DNA of 64,000 nucleotides from NCBI RefSeq assembly GCF_001968815.1, contig NZ_MIEQ01000021.1, forward strand, positions 1-64,000, written 5' to 3'. The notes under the pieces were generated by a model, which was not told where the DNA came from, did no database searches, and worked only from the letters and a program-made list of their open reading frames with translations. Positions 1 to 9,890 of the stretch are shown piece after piece. This DNA is from Motiliproteus sp. MSK22-1. GTDB taxonomy: Bacteria; Pseudomonadota; Gammaproteobacteria; Pseudomonadales; Balneatricaceae. Numbering within the stretch: position 1 is the stretch's first letter; every line of letters begins with the position of its first letter. The position numbers and the translations under genes are program-made.

Positions 1-85
1 AAGACCAGGACGTTGATAGGCTGGGTGTGTAAGCGTTGTGAGGCGTTGAGCTAACCAGTACTAATTGCTCGTGAGGCTTGACCAT
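1..85 (+). rRNA. rrl: 23S ribosomal RNA, 3' end (partial)
   Basis: The first bases match the conserved 3' terminus of bacterial 23S rRNA: the gctaaccagtactaat block followed by gtgaggcttgacc, equivalent to the E. coli end. The gene enters from outside the window. The 3' boundary is placed by analogy with E. coli and may be off by a few bases. It is followed by a spacer of about 130 bases and then 5S, so this is the distal end of a standard rRNA operon. Confidence 0.93.
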
Positions 86-214
86 ATAACACCAAAGCGG
101 TGTTGATGATCGGCACAGACGAAGACACAAGTTGTAACGACCGGATATTGATAGATCGATCGAGCGACAGAGAACGAACTTAAAGCAACATAGATCACAG
201 ATTCACGCCTTTTT

Positions 215-331
215 TGCTTGGCGACCATAGCGATTTGGAACCACCTGAACCCATCCCGAACTCAGCAGTGAAACGGATCAGCGCCGATGGTAGTGTGGGG
301 TTTCCCCATGTGAGAGTAGGTCATCGCCAAG
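215..331 (+). rRNA. rrf: 5S ribosomal RNA
   Basis: About 117 bases with the 5S hallmarks: terminal helix tgcttggcg pairing with cgccaagc, the internal ccgaactcagcagtgaaac block, and gccgatggtagtgtgggg near the 3' side. It lies downstream of the 23S end in the usual order. No tRNA is visible in the spacer or directly after 5S. Ends are set by the terminal helix. Confidence 0.95.
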
Positions 332-342
332 CGCCTATTATG

Positions 343-378
343 AAAAAAGGGCTATCCGTTAGGGTGGCCCTTTTTTTA
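343..378 (+). terminator. Rho-independent terminator of the rRNA operon
   Basis: aaaaaagggc pairs with gccctttttt around a loop of about 14 bases and ends in seven T residues, 11 bases after 5S. This closes the rRNA operon. Confidence 0.85.
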
Positions 379-871
379 TATCTGGTGTGTGTTGAAATGA
401 CCTGCTCGAGAGTAGGGCAAATTCCTTGTCTAACTCTATGGCTCTTGTGTTACATGGCTACTTTGAAACCATAAATCAGATGATGGCCGATGGAGTAGAT
501 AAGGTTTTTTATTCAATCTTTTGATTTGTATAGAAAATATCTATTATTATACTGTCTGTTTGAAATCGTAAAGATTATTCAGCAATTGGGATTTAATGGA
601 AAGCTTGAGGGAGTTAGGGCTCATACCGTCCTGATATGAGCCCTTAGACGAGGCGGTTTGCGCGTCGCGTTTCCATGCTACCAAGCTGTCGTCCCTGTCA
701 GCCATCAGTTCCCTCTGATAACCTCGCGAGCTAAGTATCCGTTTTTTATGGCCTCTGTTTATATAGGAATATTTCCTATTTTTAGCCTTATATTGGTATG
801 CTTGCTCAACAACTTGTCGTTGTTAAACTCAGAGCCTACTTAAATTAAGGATACTCAGGTATAGAGTGCGC
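379..871. other. Intergenic stretch, no gene seen
   Basis: Short open frames here lack convincing ribosome binding sites and protein-like composition. The only structure I see is the inverted repeat at 616-644. The region separates the rRNA operon from the convergent dtd gene. Confidence 0.5.
616..644. repeat. 10-bp perfect inverted repeat
   Basis: agggctcata and tatgagccct flank a 9-base loop. It lies downstream of dtd on the minus strand and could be its transcription end, but no T tract follows on either strand, so it may act as a Rho-assisted end or a processing site. Confidence 0.5.
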
Positions 872-1309
872 TTAAACGTTAAGCATAAAAGTGACAGGGC
901 CATCATTTAGAAGACTTACTTTCATATCAGCGCCAAAGGATCCTGTTTCAACGTTGGGGTGACTCAACTTTGCCTGCTGTACAAAATAGTTGTAAAGATG
1001 CTCCCCATCGGAGGGGGTTGCAGCACTTGAAAAACCTGGTCGTAATCCTTTTTTTGTATCCGCTGCAAGGGTGAACTGAGATACGATTAATAATCCACCA
1101 TTCACCTGCTGCAGGCTTAGGTTCATTTTATCGTCTTGATCACTAAAAACACGGTAGGCTAAGGCTTTCTTCAAGAGTTTATTGGCTTTTTCTGGACAAT
1201 CCCCTTTTTGAACACCAAGGAAAAGTAATAGGCCGTGACCTATTTCACCAATAATCTCACCATTAACACGAACCGATGCTTCGCTGACTCTCTGAATTAA
1301 GGCAAGCAT
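872..1309 (-). CDS. dtd: D-aminoacyl-tRNA deacylase
   Basis: 145 residues, the normal family length. The enzyme hydrolyses D-amino acids mischarged on tRNA (and glycyl-tRNA-Ala) in the cytoplasm, recycling tRNA. It begins [15 protein letters not shown], typical of DTD. Two signature motifs are present: [12 protein letters not shown] (active-site Ser-Gln-Phe-Thr) and, near the C-terminus, GPVTFML with the Gly-cisPro pair that rejects L-amino acids. The start codon directly abuts the stop of pip upstream, so the two genes are almost certainly co-transcribed. Confidence 0.96.
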   Translation of the reverse strand: MLALIQRVSEASVRVNGEIIGEIGHGLLLFLGVQKGDCPEKANKLLKKALAYRVFSDQDDKMNLSLQQVNGGLLIVSQFTLAADTKKGLRPGFSSAATPSDGEHLYNYFVQQAKLSHPNVETGSFGADMKVSLLNDGPVTFMLNV

Positions 1310-2260
1310 TTAGGCGAGTCGTAAAGCAAACTGGTTGGTTGCTTTGATCAGATTGTCAGTGATGCCTGGTTCCATAGCGGAGTGACCTGCATCCCGCACG
1401 ATATGGAAGGCCGCTTCAGGAAGTACTTCGTGGAGTTCTAAAGCTTGTCTTACTGGGCATACCATGTCATAGCGCCCATGGATAATGGTGGTGGGGATAT
1501 GCTGAATTGTTGCAGCATTATTGATGATCTGATTGTCTTCGATAAACGCTTTATTGACGAAGTAATGGGCTTCAAGTCTAGCTAGGGCAAGAGCGACATG
1601 TGGGGCACTAAAGTGGCCTACCAAACCAGTACTTGGTTCCAATGTTGAGCACTTAGCTTCCCAGGTGGACCAGCTTTTAGCCGCAGACATTCGGGCTATT
1701 TCATTATCGCTGGTTAAGATACGATGATAGGCATTGAGCAAATCATGCTGTTCCTCCAAAGGGATCGGCTCAAGGAAGCCTTTCCAGAAATCGGGGAAGA
1801 TTTGACTGGCACCATGCTGATAAAACCAGTGAATATCTTGCTCGCGACAAAGGAATATTCCTCGCAGGATCATACCTAAAACTTTATCCGGATATTTTTG
1901 AGCATAGAGCAGGCTGAGAGTCGTGCCCCAGGAACCACCAAACAGTAGCCATTGATCGATACCAAGGTGTTTGCGCAGCTGTTCGATATCTTCTATCAGA
2001 TGGGCGGTGGTGTTATTTTCGATACTGGCATGAGGGCGGGATTTTCCGCATCCCCTTTGATCAAAGAGAATTATTCTATATTTCTCTGGATCAAAGAATC
2101 GGCGATTAAATTCACTTGTGCCACCTCCTGGGCCTCCGTGTACGAACAGTACGGGTATGCCTCGGGCATTACCGCTTTGCTCGTAGTAAAGATCATGCCC
2201 ATCGCTTACTGGTAGCCGACTACTGACAGAAGGCTGAATTTCTGGAAATAGAGTCAGCAT
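1310..2260 (-). CDS. pip: Prolyl iminopeptidase (alpha/beta hydrolase)
   Basis: 316 residues; releases N-terminal proline from peptides (family S33). The oxyanion-hole motif HGGPGGG sits near residue 41, the nucleophile elbow GGSWGTTL contains the catalytic Ser, and the C-terminal GRYDMVCP and DAGHS segments supply the Asp and His of the triad. There is no signal peptide, so it is cytoplasmic. It is followed with no gap by dtd, a pairing common in gammaproteobacteria. Confidence 0.95.
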   Translation of the reverse strand: MLTLFPEIQPSVSSRLPVSDGHDLYYEQSGNARGIPVLFVHGGPGGGTSEFNRRFFDPEKYRIILFDQRGCGKSRPHASIENNTTAHLIEDIEQLRKHLGIDQWLLFGGSWGTTLSLLYAQKYPDKVLGMILRGIFLCREQDIHWFYQHGASQIFPDFWKGFLEPIPLEEQHDLLNAYHRILTSDNEIARMSAAKSWSTWEAKCSTLEPSTGLVGHFSAPHVALALARLEAHYFVNKAFIEDNQIINNAATIQHIPTTIIHGRYDMVCPVRQALELHEVLPEAAFHIVRDAGHSAMEPGITDNLIKATNQFALRLA

Positions 2261-2305
2261 AGTCCCTTCCTAATGTACGCAATGTAATTGAGTATAACGG
2301 AAATA

Positions 2306-2323
2306 CAGGCCCTTACGGGCCTG
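2306..2323 (-). terminator. Possible terminator after typA
   Basis: caggccc and gggcctg form a 7-bp stem with a 4-base loop just past the typA stop. On the minus strand it is followed by tattt, a weak T tract. It lies between typA and pip and may separate their transcripts. Confidence 0.5.
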
Positions 2324-2341
2324 CCTGTCTATTCTTTCGTA

Positions 2342-4159
2342 TTAATCTTTACTTCGAGATGCGCGCTTACGCTCGTGTTCTTTCAGTAATTTCTTACGGA
2401 TACGAATGAAATTAGGTGTAACTTCAACCAGCTCATCATCTTCGATGAAATCCAGTGCCTGTTCCAGGGTAAACCGGATAGGTGTAGTTAACAGTAGGTT
2501 TTCATCGGTACCCGCTGCACGAATGTTCGTTAACTGCTTTGCTTTGGTTGGGTTTACCGTCAAGTCATTGTTACGACTGTGGATGCCAATTATAACCCCT
2601 TCATATACGTCAATGTTAGGATCAATCAGTAACCGGCCACGTTCCTGCAAAGTGAACAGGGCGTAAGCTAATGCCTTTCCTGAGCAATTGGAGATAAGAA
2701 CTCCGTTGATGCGGCTGGTGACTTCACCTTCCTTTACGGGACCATAATGATCAAAAACAGAGGTCATTATTCCCGTTCCAGATGTCATGGTCAGAAATTG
2801 ACTACGAAATCCAATTAAGCCTCGAGATGGGACAACAAAGGAAAGTCTGACACGGCCTTTGCCATCAACTTCCATGTTAGTCATTTCGGCTTTGCGATTA
2901 CCCAGTTCTTCGATGATGCTACCCTGATGGCGATCTTCAACATCGATCATCAGCTGTTCAAATGGTTCTTGAATTTCACCGTCAACTTCTTTTTGAATTA
3001 CTTCAGGTCGGGAAACACCCAGCTCGAAGCCTTCTCGACGCATACTTTCGATAAGAACAGACAAGTGAAGCTCACCACGTCCCGATACAATAAATTTATC
3101 GGGAGAGTCGCCCTGTTCAACACGTAAGGCTACGTTGTGGATAAGTTCACGATCCAGACGGTCTTTGATATTTCGACTGGTAATGTACTTACCATCCTGG
3201 CCACAGAATGGTGAGTCGTTAACCTGGAATGTCATGGATACGGTGGGTTCGTCAACACTCAGAGGTGGCAGCGATTCTACATTCTCTGGGTCACAGATAG
3301 TGTCTGAGATGCCTAGTCCATCAATACCGGTAATACAGATAATATCACCAGCCTGGGCGCTTTCTACATCAACACGCTCAAGGCCCATGTAGCCCATGAT
3401 TTTCTGTACCCGAGCATTGCGGACTTTACCTTCGCGGTCTTCCACTTTGACAGGAGTGTTAACGCTGATGTTTCCACGCTTTATACGGCCAACACCAATA
3501 ACACCAACGTAGCTGTTGTAATCCAGTGCTGAAATTTGCATCTGAAAAGGACCTTCGGTGTCGACTTGAGGCGGTTCTACATGCTTGACAATCGCTTCAA
3601 AAAGAGGCGTCATGTCATCGGCCATGTTGTCGGCTTCGAGACCGGCAAAACCATTCAATGCCGACGCGTAAACAACAGGGAAATCAAGCTGCTCATCGGT
3701 AGCTCCCAGATTGTCGAACAGATCAAAGACTTGATCCATAACCCAATCAGGACGGGAGCCAGGACGGTCAATTTTGTTGATAACCACGATTGGCTTGAGT
3801 CCCTGAGCGAAGGCTTTTTGGGTCACAAAGCGAGTCTGAGGCATTGGTCCATCAACCGCGTCGACCAGCAATAACACACAGTCAACCATCGACAATACTC
3901 GCTCGACTTCACCACCGAAGTCGGCGTGTCCCGGAGTATCTACGATGTTGATGTGATAGTCATTCCATTCGATAGCGGTGTTTTTTGCCAGAATGGTTAT
4001 GCCACGCTCTTTTTCCTGGTCGTTGGAATCCATGACCCGTTCAGCACCTTCGTCACGGCGGGCGAGTGTGCCCGATTGAGACAGAAGTTTGTCTACCAGG
4101 GTTGTTTTACCATGGTCGACGTGTGCGATAATGGCAATGTTTCTGAGATTTTCTATCAC
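2342..4159 (-). CDS. typA: Translational GTPase TypA/BipA
   Basis: 605 residues against 607 in E. coli. TypA is a ribosome-associated GTPase of the EF-G family with roles in 50S assembly, cold growth and stress. G motifs are in order near the N-terminus: [10 protein letters not shown] (G1), RGITI (G2), [16 protein letters not shown] (G3) and NKIDRPGSR (G4). They are followed by EF-Tu domain 2, EF-G-like domains III and V, and the TypA-specific C-terminal domain ending in a Lys/Arg-rich tail. It is divergent from glnA, the same arrangement as in E. coli. Confidence 0.97.
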   Translation of the reverse strand: MIENLRNIAIIAHVDHGKTTLVDKLLSQSGTLARRDEGAERVMDSNDQEKERGITILAKNTAIEWNDYHINIVDTPGHADFGGEVERVLSMVDCVLLLVDAVDGPMPQTRFVTQKAFAQGLKPIVVINKIDRPGSRPDWVMDQVFDLFDNLGATDEQLDFPVVYASALNGFAGLEADNMADDMTPLFEAIVKHVEPPQVDTEGPFQMQISALDYNSYVGVIGVGRIKRGNISVNTPVKVEDREGKVRNARVQKIMGYMGLERVDVESAQAGDIICITGIDGLGISDTICDPENVESLPPLSVDEPTVSMTFQVNDSPFCGQDGKYITSRNIKDRLDRELIHNVALRVEQGDSPDKFIVSGRGELHLSVLIESMRREGFELGVSRPEVIQKEVDGEIQEPFEQLMIDVEDRHQGSIIEELGNRKAEMTNMEVDGKGRVRLSFVVPSRGLIGFRSQFLTMTSGTGIMTSVFDHYGPVKEGEVTSRINGVLISNCSGKALAYALFTLQERGRLLIDPNIDVYEGVIIGIHSRNNDLTVNPTKAKQLTNIRAAGTDENLLLTTPIRFTLEQALDFIEDDELVEVTPNFIRIRKKLLKEHERKRASRSKD

Positions 4160-4331
4160 TTTCTATTACTCCGGGGTACCCCAAGGAAAAGGCGCAATTA
4201 TACAACAGATAATTGATGAAGACCGTGTAAATAACAGTAAAAGTGCATGAGATTTAGGCGTATGCTATACAGCCCTCATTAACCGGAGTGTTTCAGTATG
4301 CTCTGTGATGAGGCGCCAAGTTTGATTTTTA

Positions 4332-4346
4332 GCACCATGATGGTGC
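4332..4346 (+). promoter_or_regulatory. NtrC-binding site upstream of glnA
   Basis: GCACCATGATGGTGC is a perfect dyad matching the NtrC core (GCACCA, 3 bases, TGGTGC). Further half-sites (ttggtgcg and tggtgca) follow between 4358 and 4376. It lies about 120-130 bases before the transcription start predicted from the sigma54 element, the usual enhancer distance. Confidence 0.8.
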
Positions 4347-4439
4347 GTTTTTGTTTTTGGTGCGTTTTTTTGGTGCAGGCTGGTTGTTGTTTATAGTTGC
4401 TATTCTAATAAATTCAACAAGATAACGAGTATTTTGTTT

Positions 4440-4455
4440 TGGCACAGCATTTGCT
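4440..4455 (+). promoter_or_regulatory. Sigma54 promoter of glnA
   Basis: TGGCAC, 5 bases, then TTGCT: an exact -24/-12 element with the GG-to-GC spacing required for RpoN. The predicted start is near 4466, giving a leader of about 100 bases. With the upstream NtrC dyad it predicts nitrogen-limitation control of glnA. Confidence 0.85.
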
Positions 4456-4564
4456 ATATGTGAGGCAGGGTTGAACATAAGCATGCGTGATCCAAGTTAT
4501 CGATAGTTAAAAGTTCACGTACCAAAAAATTTATATAGCTAAATATTAATCGGAGAGATCAGTT

Positions 4565-5971
4565 ATGTCAGAGAAGACTCTGCAACTGCTAAAAGAAAGC
4601 GAAGCCCGCTGGGTTGATATGCGCTTCACAGACACTAAAGGTAAAGAGCAGCACGTAACAATTCCTGCCACTGAAGTTGACGAAGATTTCTTCGAAGAAG
4701 GCAAGATGTTTGACGGCTCTTCCATTGCTGGCTGGAAGGGGATCAACGAGTCCGACATGATCCTGATGCCTTGTGATGATGCATCTGTTCTGGATCCGTT
4801 CACCGAAGATGCTACCGTCATTGTACGTTGTGACATCGTTGAGCCTGCTACCGGTCAAGGTTATGAGCGTGATCCGCGTTCTGTGGCTCGTCGCACTGAA
4901 GAGTACATGAAGTCTCTCGGTGTTGGTGATTCCGCTTTGTTCGGTCCTGAGCCGGAGTTCTTCGTATTTGATGATATTAAGTGGCATGCTGACATCAGTG
5001 GTTGTGGCTACAGCATCTCTTCTGATGAAGCGGCCTGGTCCTCAAATGCTGCTTTTGAAGGTGGTAATATTGGCCACCGTCCTGGAGTTAAAGGTGGTTA
5101 TTTCCCTGTTCCTCCAGTTGACTCCCTGCACGATCTGCGAGCCGCTATGTGTGACGCGATGACAGCTATGGGACTGGAAGTTGAAGTTCATCACCATGAA
5201 GTAGGTACAGCAGGGCAGTGTGAAATTGGTGTGGGTGCTAACTCCATCGTTGAGAAAGCTGATGAAGTTCAGATTCTTAAGTACTGTGTCCATAACGTAG
5301 CGCATGCTTACGGTAAAACAGCTACCTTTATGCCTAAGCCTCTAGTGGGTGATAACGGTTCAGGTATGCATGTTCACATGTCTATTTCCAAAGATGGACA
5401 GAACCTTTTCTCCGGCGACTCCTACGGCGGCCTGAGCGATATGGCTCTGTACGCAATCGGTGGGGTGATCAAGCACGCTAAAGCAATTAATGCTTTTGCT
5501 AATGCTTCTACCAATGCCTATAAGCGTCTGGTTCCCGGATTTGAAGCACCTGTTATGTTGGCTTATTCTGCCCGTAACCGCTCTGCCTCTATTCGTATTC
5601 CATACGTGACCAATCCGAAGGCTCGTCGTGTTGAGTTCCGTTTCCCTGATCCATCTGCAAACCCTTACCTGTGCTTCTCTGCGCTGATGATGGCTGCATT
5701 GGACGGAATTCAGAACAAGATTCATCCTGGTGATGCTGCCGATAAGGACTTGTACGATCTGCCAGCTGAAGAAGCTGCTGAGATCCCAACCGTTGCTTCC
5801 AGCCTGGAAGAAGCCTTGGACGCTCTGGATAAGGATCGTGACTTCCTGACTGCCGGTGGCGTATTCACTGACGATACTATCGATGCTTATATTGCTCTGA
5901 AGAACGAAGAGATCGAAAGAGTGAATATGACGACTCACCCTGTAGAGTTTGATCTGTACTACAGCGTGTAA
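4565..5971 (+). CDS. glnA: Type I glutamine synthetase
   Basis: 468 residues, one less than E. coli GlnA. Makes glutamine from glutamate, ammonia and ATP as a cytoplasmic dodecamer. Features seen: beta-grasp N-terminus, [10 protein letters not shown] at residues 48-57, metal-binding EPEFF at 129-133, the NGSGMHVH block at 264-271, NRSASIRIP at 338-346, and adenylylation site KDLYDLP with Tyr397 as in E. coli, so GlnE-type control is expected. A ggagag ribosome site precedes the ATG. Expression is predicted from the sigma54/NtrC promoter upstream, and a strong terminator follows. Confidence 0.98.
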   Translation: MSEKTLQLLKESEARWVDMRFTDTKGKEQHVTIPATEVDEDFFEEGKMFDGSSIAGWKGINESDMILMPCDDASVLDPFTEDATVIVRCDIVEPATGQGYERDPRSVARRTEEYMKSLGVGDSALFGPEPEFFVFDDIKWHADISGCGYSISSDEAAWSSNAAFEGGNIGHRPGVKGGYFPVPPVDSLHDLRAAMCDAMTAMGLEVEVHHHEVGTAGQCEIGVGANSIVEKADEVQILKYCVHNVAHAYGKTATFMPKPLVGDNGSGMHVHMSISKDGQNLFSGDSYGGLSDMALYAIGGVIKHAKAINAFANASTNAYKRLVPGFEAPVMLAYSARNRSASIRIPYVTNPKARRVEFRFPDPSANPYLCFSALMMAALDGIQNKIHPGDAADKDLYDLPAEEAAEIPTVASSLEEALDALDKDRDFLTAGGVFTDDTIDAYIALKNEEIERVNMTTHPVEFDLYYSV

Positions 5972-5996
5972 ATAGCGTTGTGTAAAAGCAACCGAT

Positions 5997-6023
5997 AAAA
6001 AGCCTCCTTCGGGAGGTTTTTTT
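5997..6023 (+). terminator. Terminator between glnA and glnL
   Basis: aaaaagcctcc, ttcg loop, ggaggttttttt: a compact UUCG-type hairpin with a run of seven T. As in enterics it probably limits read-through from strongly expressed glnA into glnL-glnG. Confidence 0.9.
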
Positions 6024-6076
6024 ATGCCTTACAAAAAGGTGAGAGTGTTGCGTTATTCTGGTTCATTTTTTTATTG

Positions 6077-6093
6077 TGCACTATATTGGTGCA
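6077..6093 (+). promoter_or_regulatory. NtrC operator at the glnL promoter
   Basis: TGCACTATATTGGTGCA matches the NtrC consensus, in a position like the glnL operator of E. coli, where NtrC represses the internal promoter. It sits between the glnA terminator and the glnL start, so NtrC probably autoregulates glnL-glnG here. Confidence 0.75.
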
Positions 6094-6299
6094 AACGATG
6101 GGGTAGGTTTATTCTTATAAGAAGAGGAGAGACTCTTTAGCCCTCGGACTATCAAGATTTTTCTGATTGAGTTTGATGGTGCGGTTCTTGCTAACTGAAA
6201 TAAGAGTAACTAAGTCGTTATTAATCGAAAAAGATGAATCAGCAGGGATCGGGCTGGATTCGTGTAAATAAGTACTAATCAGTTGATGGGAATAGATCG

Positions 6300-7376
6300 G
6301 TGCATTCTTTCTATAAACAACTCTTGGATAACTTGTCAGCTGCAGTGCTGATGCTCGATAGTGATCGTTGTCTGCGGTATATGAATCCAGCGGGTGAGAT
6401 GTTATTCGAAGTCAGTTTTAAACGTATTGAAGGCGAAAACATTATCAGCCTGATTCGTGATGATGCTGAATTTCACGATGTGCTTATTGATGCCACTGAT
6501 TCAAGTCACTCCTTTACCAAACGTGAAGCCCAGCTGTTGCTCTATAACGGTAAGGAAATCGCTGCAGATTACTGTGTTTCTCCCATGTTGAGTGAGCATA
6601 CAGAATACTTGGTGGTAGAAATTCAACCCAGAGATCGGCTGATCAGAATTTCTCGTGAGGAAGATGCCCGTAATCAAAGGGAGACAACCAGAGGGCTTAT
6701 TCGTGGTTTAGCCCATGAAATTAAAAACCCGTTGGGCGGGCTTCGTGGTGCTGCACAATTATTAGAACGAGCGTTACCTGATGAGAGTCTGGTCGATTAT
6801 ACCCAGGTGATCATCAGTGAAGCAGACAGACTGCAGAATCTTGTTGACCGAATGCTGGGGCCGCGAAATATGCCTCAGATGAAGCCGCTGAATATTCACT
6901 TCATTCTTGAACGAATTTATAACTTGATAGCAGCTGAAACTGCCGGTGATGTAGAGATTGTCCGCGACTATGATCCCAGTATTCCTGATCTGGATGGTGA
7001 TGAAGAACAGCTGATTCAAGCTGTCCTGAATGTGGTGAAAAACGGGATACAAGCGTTGACTGAAGCCAAGACTCCCATGCCTCGTGTACGACTGCGTACG
7101 CGGGCCATTCGCCAGTTCACACTAGGGGCGGAGCGCCATCGCCTGGTCTGTGAAATCGGTATTACTGATAACGGTCCGGGAATTCCGGAAGCACTGAAAG
7201 AGACGTTGTTTTATCCCATGATCAGCGGCCGAGCTGAAGGAACAGGGCTAGGTTTGTCTATTGCACAATCGATAATTAATCAGCATCAGGGTTTGATTGA
7301 GTGCAAAAGTGAGCCGGGGTGCACAGAGTTTATGATTTATATTCCCTTGGAGCAAAACCATGAGAACGGTAAATAA
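6300..7376 (+). CDS. glnL: Nitrogen regulation sensor kinase/phosphatase NtrB
   Basis: 358 residues. Autophosphorylates and controls NtrC phosphorylation in response to PII. A PAS domain covers about residues 5-115. The H box GLAHEIKNPLGG has the phospho-acceptor His139, the same number as in E. coli. The ATPase region has the N box VKNGIQAL, the G1 box DNGPGIP and the G2 box GTGLGLS. There are no membrane segments, as expected for this soluble sensor. The start codon is GTG; the ATG 14 bases upstream is out of frame. The 3' end overlaps glnG by 17 bases, suggesting translational coupling. Confidence 0.95.
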   Translation: MHSFYKQLLDNLSAAVLMLDSDRCLRYMNPAGEMLFEVSFKRIEGENIISLIRDDAEFHDVLIDATDSSHSFTKREAQLLLYNGKEIAADYCVSPMLSEHTEYLVVEIQPRDRLIRISREEDARNQRETTRGLIRGLAHEIKNPLGGLRGAAQLLERALPDESLVDYTQVIISEADRLQNLVDRMLGPRNMPQMKPLNIHFILERIYNLIAAETAGDVEIVRDYDPSIPDLDGDEEQLIQAVLNVVKNGIQALTEAKTPMPRVRLRTRAIRQFTLGAERHRLVCEIGITDNGPGIPEALKETLFYPMISGRAEGTGLGLSIAQSIINQHQGLIECKSEPGCTEFMIYIPLEQNHENGK

Positions 7377-8784
7377 TGTCTGGATTGTTGATGATGATCG
7401 ATCCATTCGCTGGGTGCTGGAAAAAGCGCTGGAGCAGGAGGGAATAGAAACAAAGGCCTTTGAGAGCGGTGATATGGCGCTAAAAGCGCTGGAACGGGAA
7501 TTACCTGATACGTTGATTAGTGATATTCGTATGCCAGGAATTGATGGTCTGGAGTTATTAAGTAACATCCAGACTCTTTATCCACAATTGCCTGTGATTA
7601 TCATGACGGCCCATTCCGACCTGGACAGTGCCGTTTCATCTTATCAGGGAGGTGCGTTTGAATATCTTCCCAAGCCTTTTGATGTTGATGATGCCGTTGC
7701 TATCGTCAAAAGGGCGGTCATTCATTCGCAGGAAAATCAAGATCAGATTCAGGTCACTGATCTAGAGGAAGAGACGGAGATTATAGGCGCTGCTCCTGCA
7801 ATGCAGGAGGTGTTTCGCGCTATTGGTCGCCTATCGCAATCTAATATTACCGTACTGATCAACGGTGAATCAGGGACTGGTAAAGAGCTGGTTGCACATG
7901 CATTGCATAAGCATAGCCCCCGAGCGAGGCAACCATTTATCCCGCTCAATATGGCAGCTATCCCTAAAGATCTGATTGAGTCTGAACTGTTCGGCCATGA
8001 AAAAGGAGCTTTTACTGGCGCTGGTGGACAACGCAAAGGTCGTTTTGAGCAGGCCGATGGGGGGACCCTGTTTTTAGATGAAATAGGAGATATGCCAGCA
8101 GAAACTCAGACTCGTTTGCTGAGAGTGCTGGCTGATGGTGAGTTCTATCGGGTTGGTGGCCATACGGCAATCAAGGTAGATGTGCGGATTATTGCTGCGA
8201 CTCACCAGAATCTGGAGTTGTTGGTTCGGGAGGGGCGTTTTCGAGAAGATCTTTTCCATCGACTGAATGTCATTCGAATACACATACCTAATCTTTGTGA
8301 CAGGCGAGAAGATATTCCTAAGCTGGCCCAGCATTTTCTGGGGCGGGCTGCAGAAGAACTGTCGGTAGAGTGCAAAGTCCTGAGTGAAGAGGCCGAGCAG
8401 TATTTTTGTTCATTGCAATGGCCGGGTAATGTCCGGCAAATGGAAAATGCCTGCCGCTGGATTACCGTAATGGCTTCTGGGCGAGAAGTAATGGTTTCCG
8501 ATCTTCCGCCAGAGCTACTGGCGGAGGAAGAAGTACCATTACCGGCTGGAAATTGGGAGCATGCGCTACGAGTCTGGGCCGAGCAGGAGTTAATACGTGG
8601 TCAGCAGGAACTATTAACTGTAGCTGTACCTGCGTTTGAACGGATTATGATAGAAAGCGCACTGAAGCATACGGGTGGGCGGAGACGAGATGCCTCAATA
8701 TTACTGGGATGGGGGCGAAATACGCTGACTCGGAAAATAAAAGAGCTGGGTATGGAATCGGAAGCCAGTAATGGTGAAGAGTAG
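7360..8784 (+). CDS. glnG: Nitrogen regulation response regulator NtrC
   Basis: 474 residues; sigma54 activator for nitrogen genes. Receiver domain 1-120 has acidic residues at 11-12, phospho-acceptor Asp55 in SDIRMPG, Thr in MTAHS and Lys in LPKPF. The AAA+ domain has Walker A GESGTGKE (169-176), the sigma54-contacting GAFTGA loop (216-221) and Walker B FLDEIGD. The C-terminus carries a Fis-type helix-turn-helix, RRDASILLGWGRNTLTRKI. It overlaps glnL by 17 bases and probably acts on the NtrC sites at 4332 and 6077. Confidence 0.97.
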   Translation: MRTVNNVWIVDDDRSIRWVLEKALEQEGIETKAFESGDMALKALERELPDTLISDIRMPGIDGLELLSNIQTLYPQLPVIIMTAHSDLDSAVSSYQGGAFEYLPKPFDVDDAVAIVKRAVIHSQENQDQIQVTDLEEETEIIGAAPAMQEVFRAIGRLSQSNITVLINGESGTGKELVAHALHKHSPRARQPFIPLNMAAIPKDLIESELFGHEKGAFTGAGGQRKGRFEQADGGTLFLDEIGDMPAETQTRLLRVLADGEFYRVGGHTAIKVDVRIIAATHQNLELLVREGRFREDLFHRLNVIRIHIPNLCDRREDIPKLAQHFLGRAAEELSVECKVLSEEAEQYFCSLQWPGNVRQMENACRWITVMASGREVMVSDLPPELLAEEEVPLPAGNWEHALRVWAEQELIRGQQELLTVAVPAFERIMIESALKHTGGRRRDASILLGWGRNTLTRKIKELGMESEASNGEE

Positions 8785-8862
8785 TTGTTATTTTTTTTCT
8801 GTCGTTGCTGCCAGATCCACCAGCACCCTATAATAGCCTGCTTGTATTTTAGGCGCTGAGTT

Positions 8863-9327
8863 ATGTTGCATATCATTCTTTACCAACCGGAGATCCCGCC
8901 CAATACCGGTAATATTATTCGTCTGTGTGCCAATACTGGCTTTCAATTACACCTTATCGAACCTTTTGGCTTTGAGTTGGATGAGAAAAAAGTTCGTCGT
9001 GCTGGTCTGGATTACCGTGATATGGCTGTAGTACAGCAGTACCCCTCTCTTCAGAAGTGTCTTGATAAGATTTGCCCTGGTAAGGTGTACGCGTTAACGA
9101 CCAAGGGCAGTCATAGCTATGCAAAAGTGAAATTTAATGCTGGCGATGCGTTGCTTTTCGGGCCTGAAACTCGGGGTTTGCCTGCAGATATTTTGGATTC
9201 GATGCCTGGAGAGCAACGCTTAAGGTTGCCAATGATGCCTGATAGTCGCAGTTTGAATCTATCCAATACGGTGGCAGTTATGGTCTATGAAGCCTGGCGC
9301 CAACTGGACTTTGATGGTGGTTCTTAA
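8863..9327 (+). CDS. trmL: tRNA (cytidine/uridine-2'-O-)-methyltransferase TrmL
   Basis: 154 residues, within the usual range for the SPOUT enzyme that methylates the ribose of the wobble base (C34/U34) of tRNA-Leu isoacceptors using S-adenosylmethionine. Motifs: N-terminal [21 protein letters not shown], central [11 protein letters not shown] (SAM loop), and the C-terminal trefoil-knot segment [19 protein letters not shown]. It lies 78 bases after glnG in the same direction and probably has its own promoter. Confidence 0.95.
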   Translation: MLHIILYQPEIPPNTGNIIRLCANTGFQLHLIEPFGFELDEKKVRRAGLDYRDMAVVQQYPSLQKCLDKICPGKVYALTTKGSHSYAKVKFNAGDALLFGPETRGLPADILDSMPGEQRLRLPMMPDSRSLNLSNTVAVMVYEAWRQLDFDGGS

Positions 9328-9436
9328 AGGATAACCCTTTCTTCGATAGGGAATAATGGTTTTAGTAGCATTACTCGATGTGACTAATTTTCGTTTTATA
9401 TGACTGATCTCTGCGCCAACGACTACACTTACAGTT

Positions 9437-9712
9437 ATGGATAACAGCGACTTATCGGAATTAATTATAGAAGCTGACTTTCTTTGGCGAGAGATCGGCA
9501 TCGGTGATTTTGTGCAAATTGAGGATGCTATCTTTGATCAGGGGGTTGAGTTGTTAACTCCCGGCACTGAGTACATGGTGCTAGTCAGGCAGAAATCGGC
9601 TACGGGATTACAAAGCTTCGTTACTGAGTCCAATATCGAAGGGAGAACTGCGGTTATTTACCCCCACTTAATCTGCAACTACACTTGCACCGGTAACCAG
9701 GCACTTAGTTAG
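9437..9712 (+). CDS. Possible small hypothetical protein
   Basis: An open frame of 91 codons starting MDNSDLSELIIEADF. No family recognised, no clear ribosome site before the ATG, and no signal peptide or membrane helix. The first half is acidic and helix-prone. It may be a chance frame in the trmL-glcD spacer. I keep it because it would otherwise leave over 500 unexplained bases and its composition is not obviously random. Confidence 0.25.
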   Translation: MDNSDLSELIIEADFLWREIGIGDFVQIEDAIFDQGVELLTPGTEYMVLVRQKSATGLQSFVTESNIEGRTAVIYPHLICNYTCTGNQALS

Positions 9713-9815
9713 GGAACCTATAAACAAGCCCTTTGGCCCTCAGGCTTGGAGATCAAGGTAATGAATACCGGCATGTTGCAGGTTTGTTCGTCCTATCTTT
9801 GCTGATCATCATAAA

Positions 9816-9844
9816 TTGACAGCTCGTCTCTATGGCAATATGCC
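9816..9844 (+). promoter_or_regulatory. Tentative sigma70 promoter for glcDEF
   Basis: TTGACA at 9816-9821 is a consensus -35. A 17-base spacer leads to TATGCC at 9839-9844, a poor -10. The position suits the start of glcD at 9891, but the -10 match is weak. Confidence 0.35.
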
Positions 9845-9890
9845 TCGTAATTTTATATACCTAGTGAGACGATCCTAGGGAGCTGTCCAT

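Noticed and set aside
658-843. 61-codon frame after the rRNA operon
   Set aside because: No ribosome site, no recognisable protein features, AT-rich second half.
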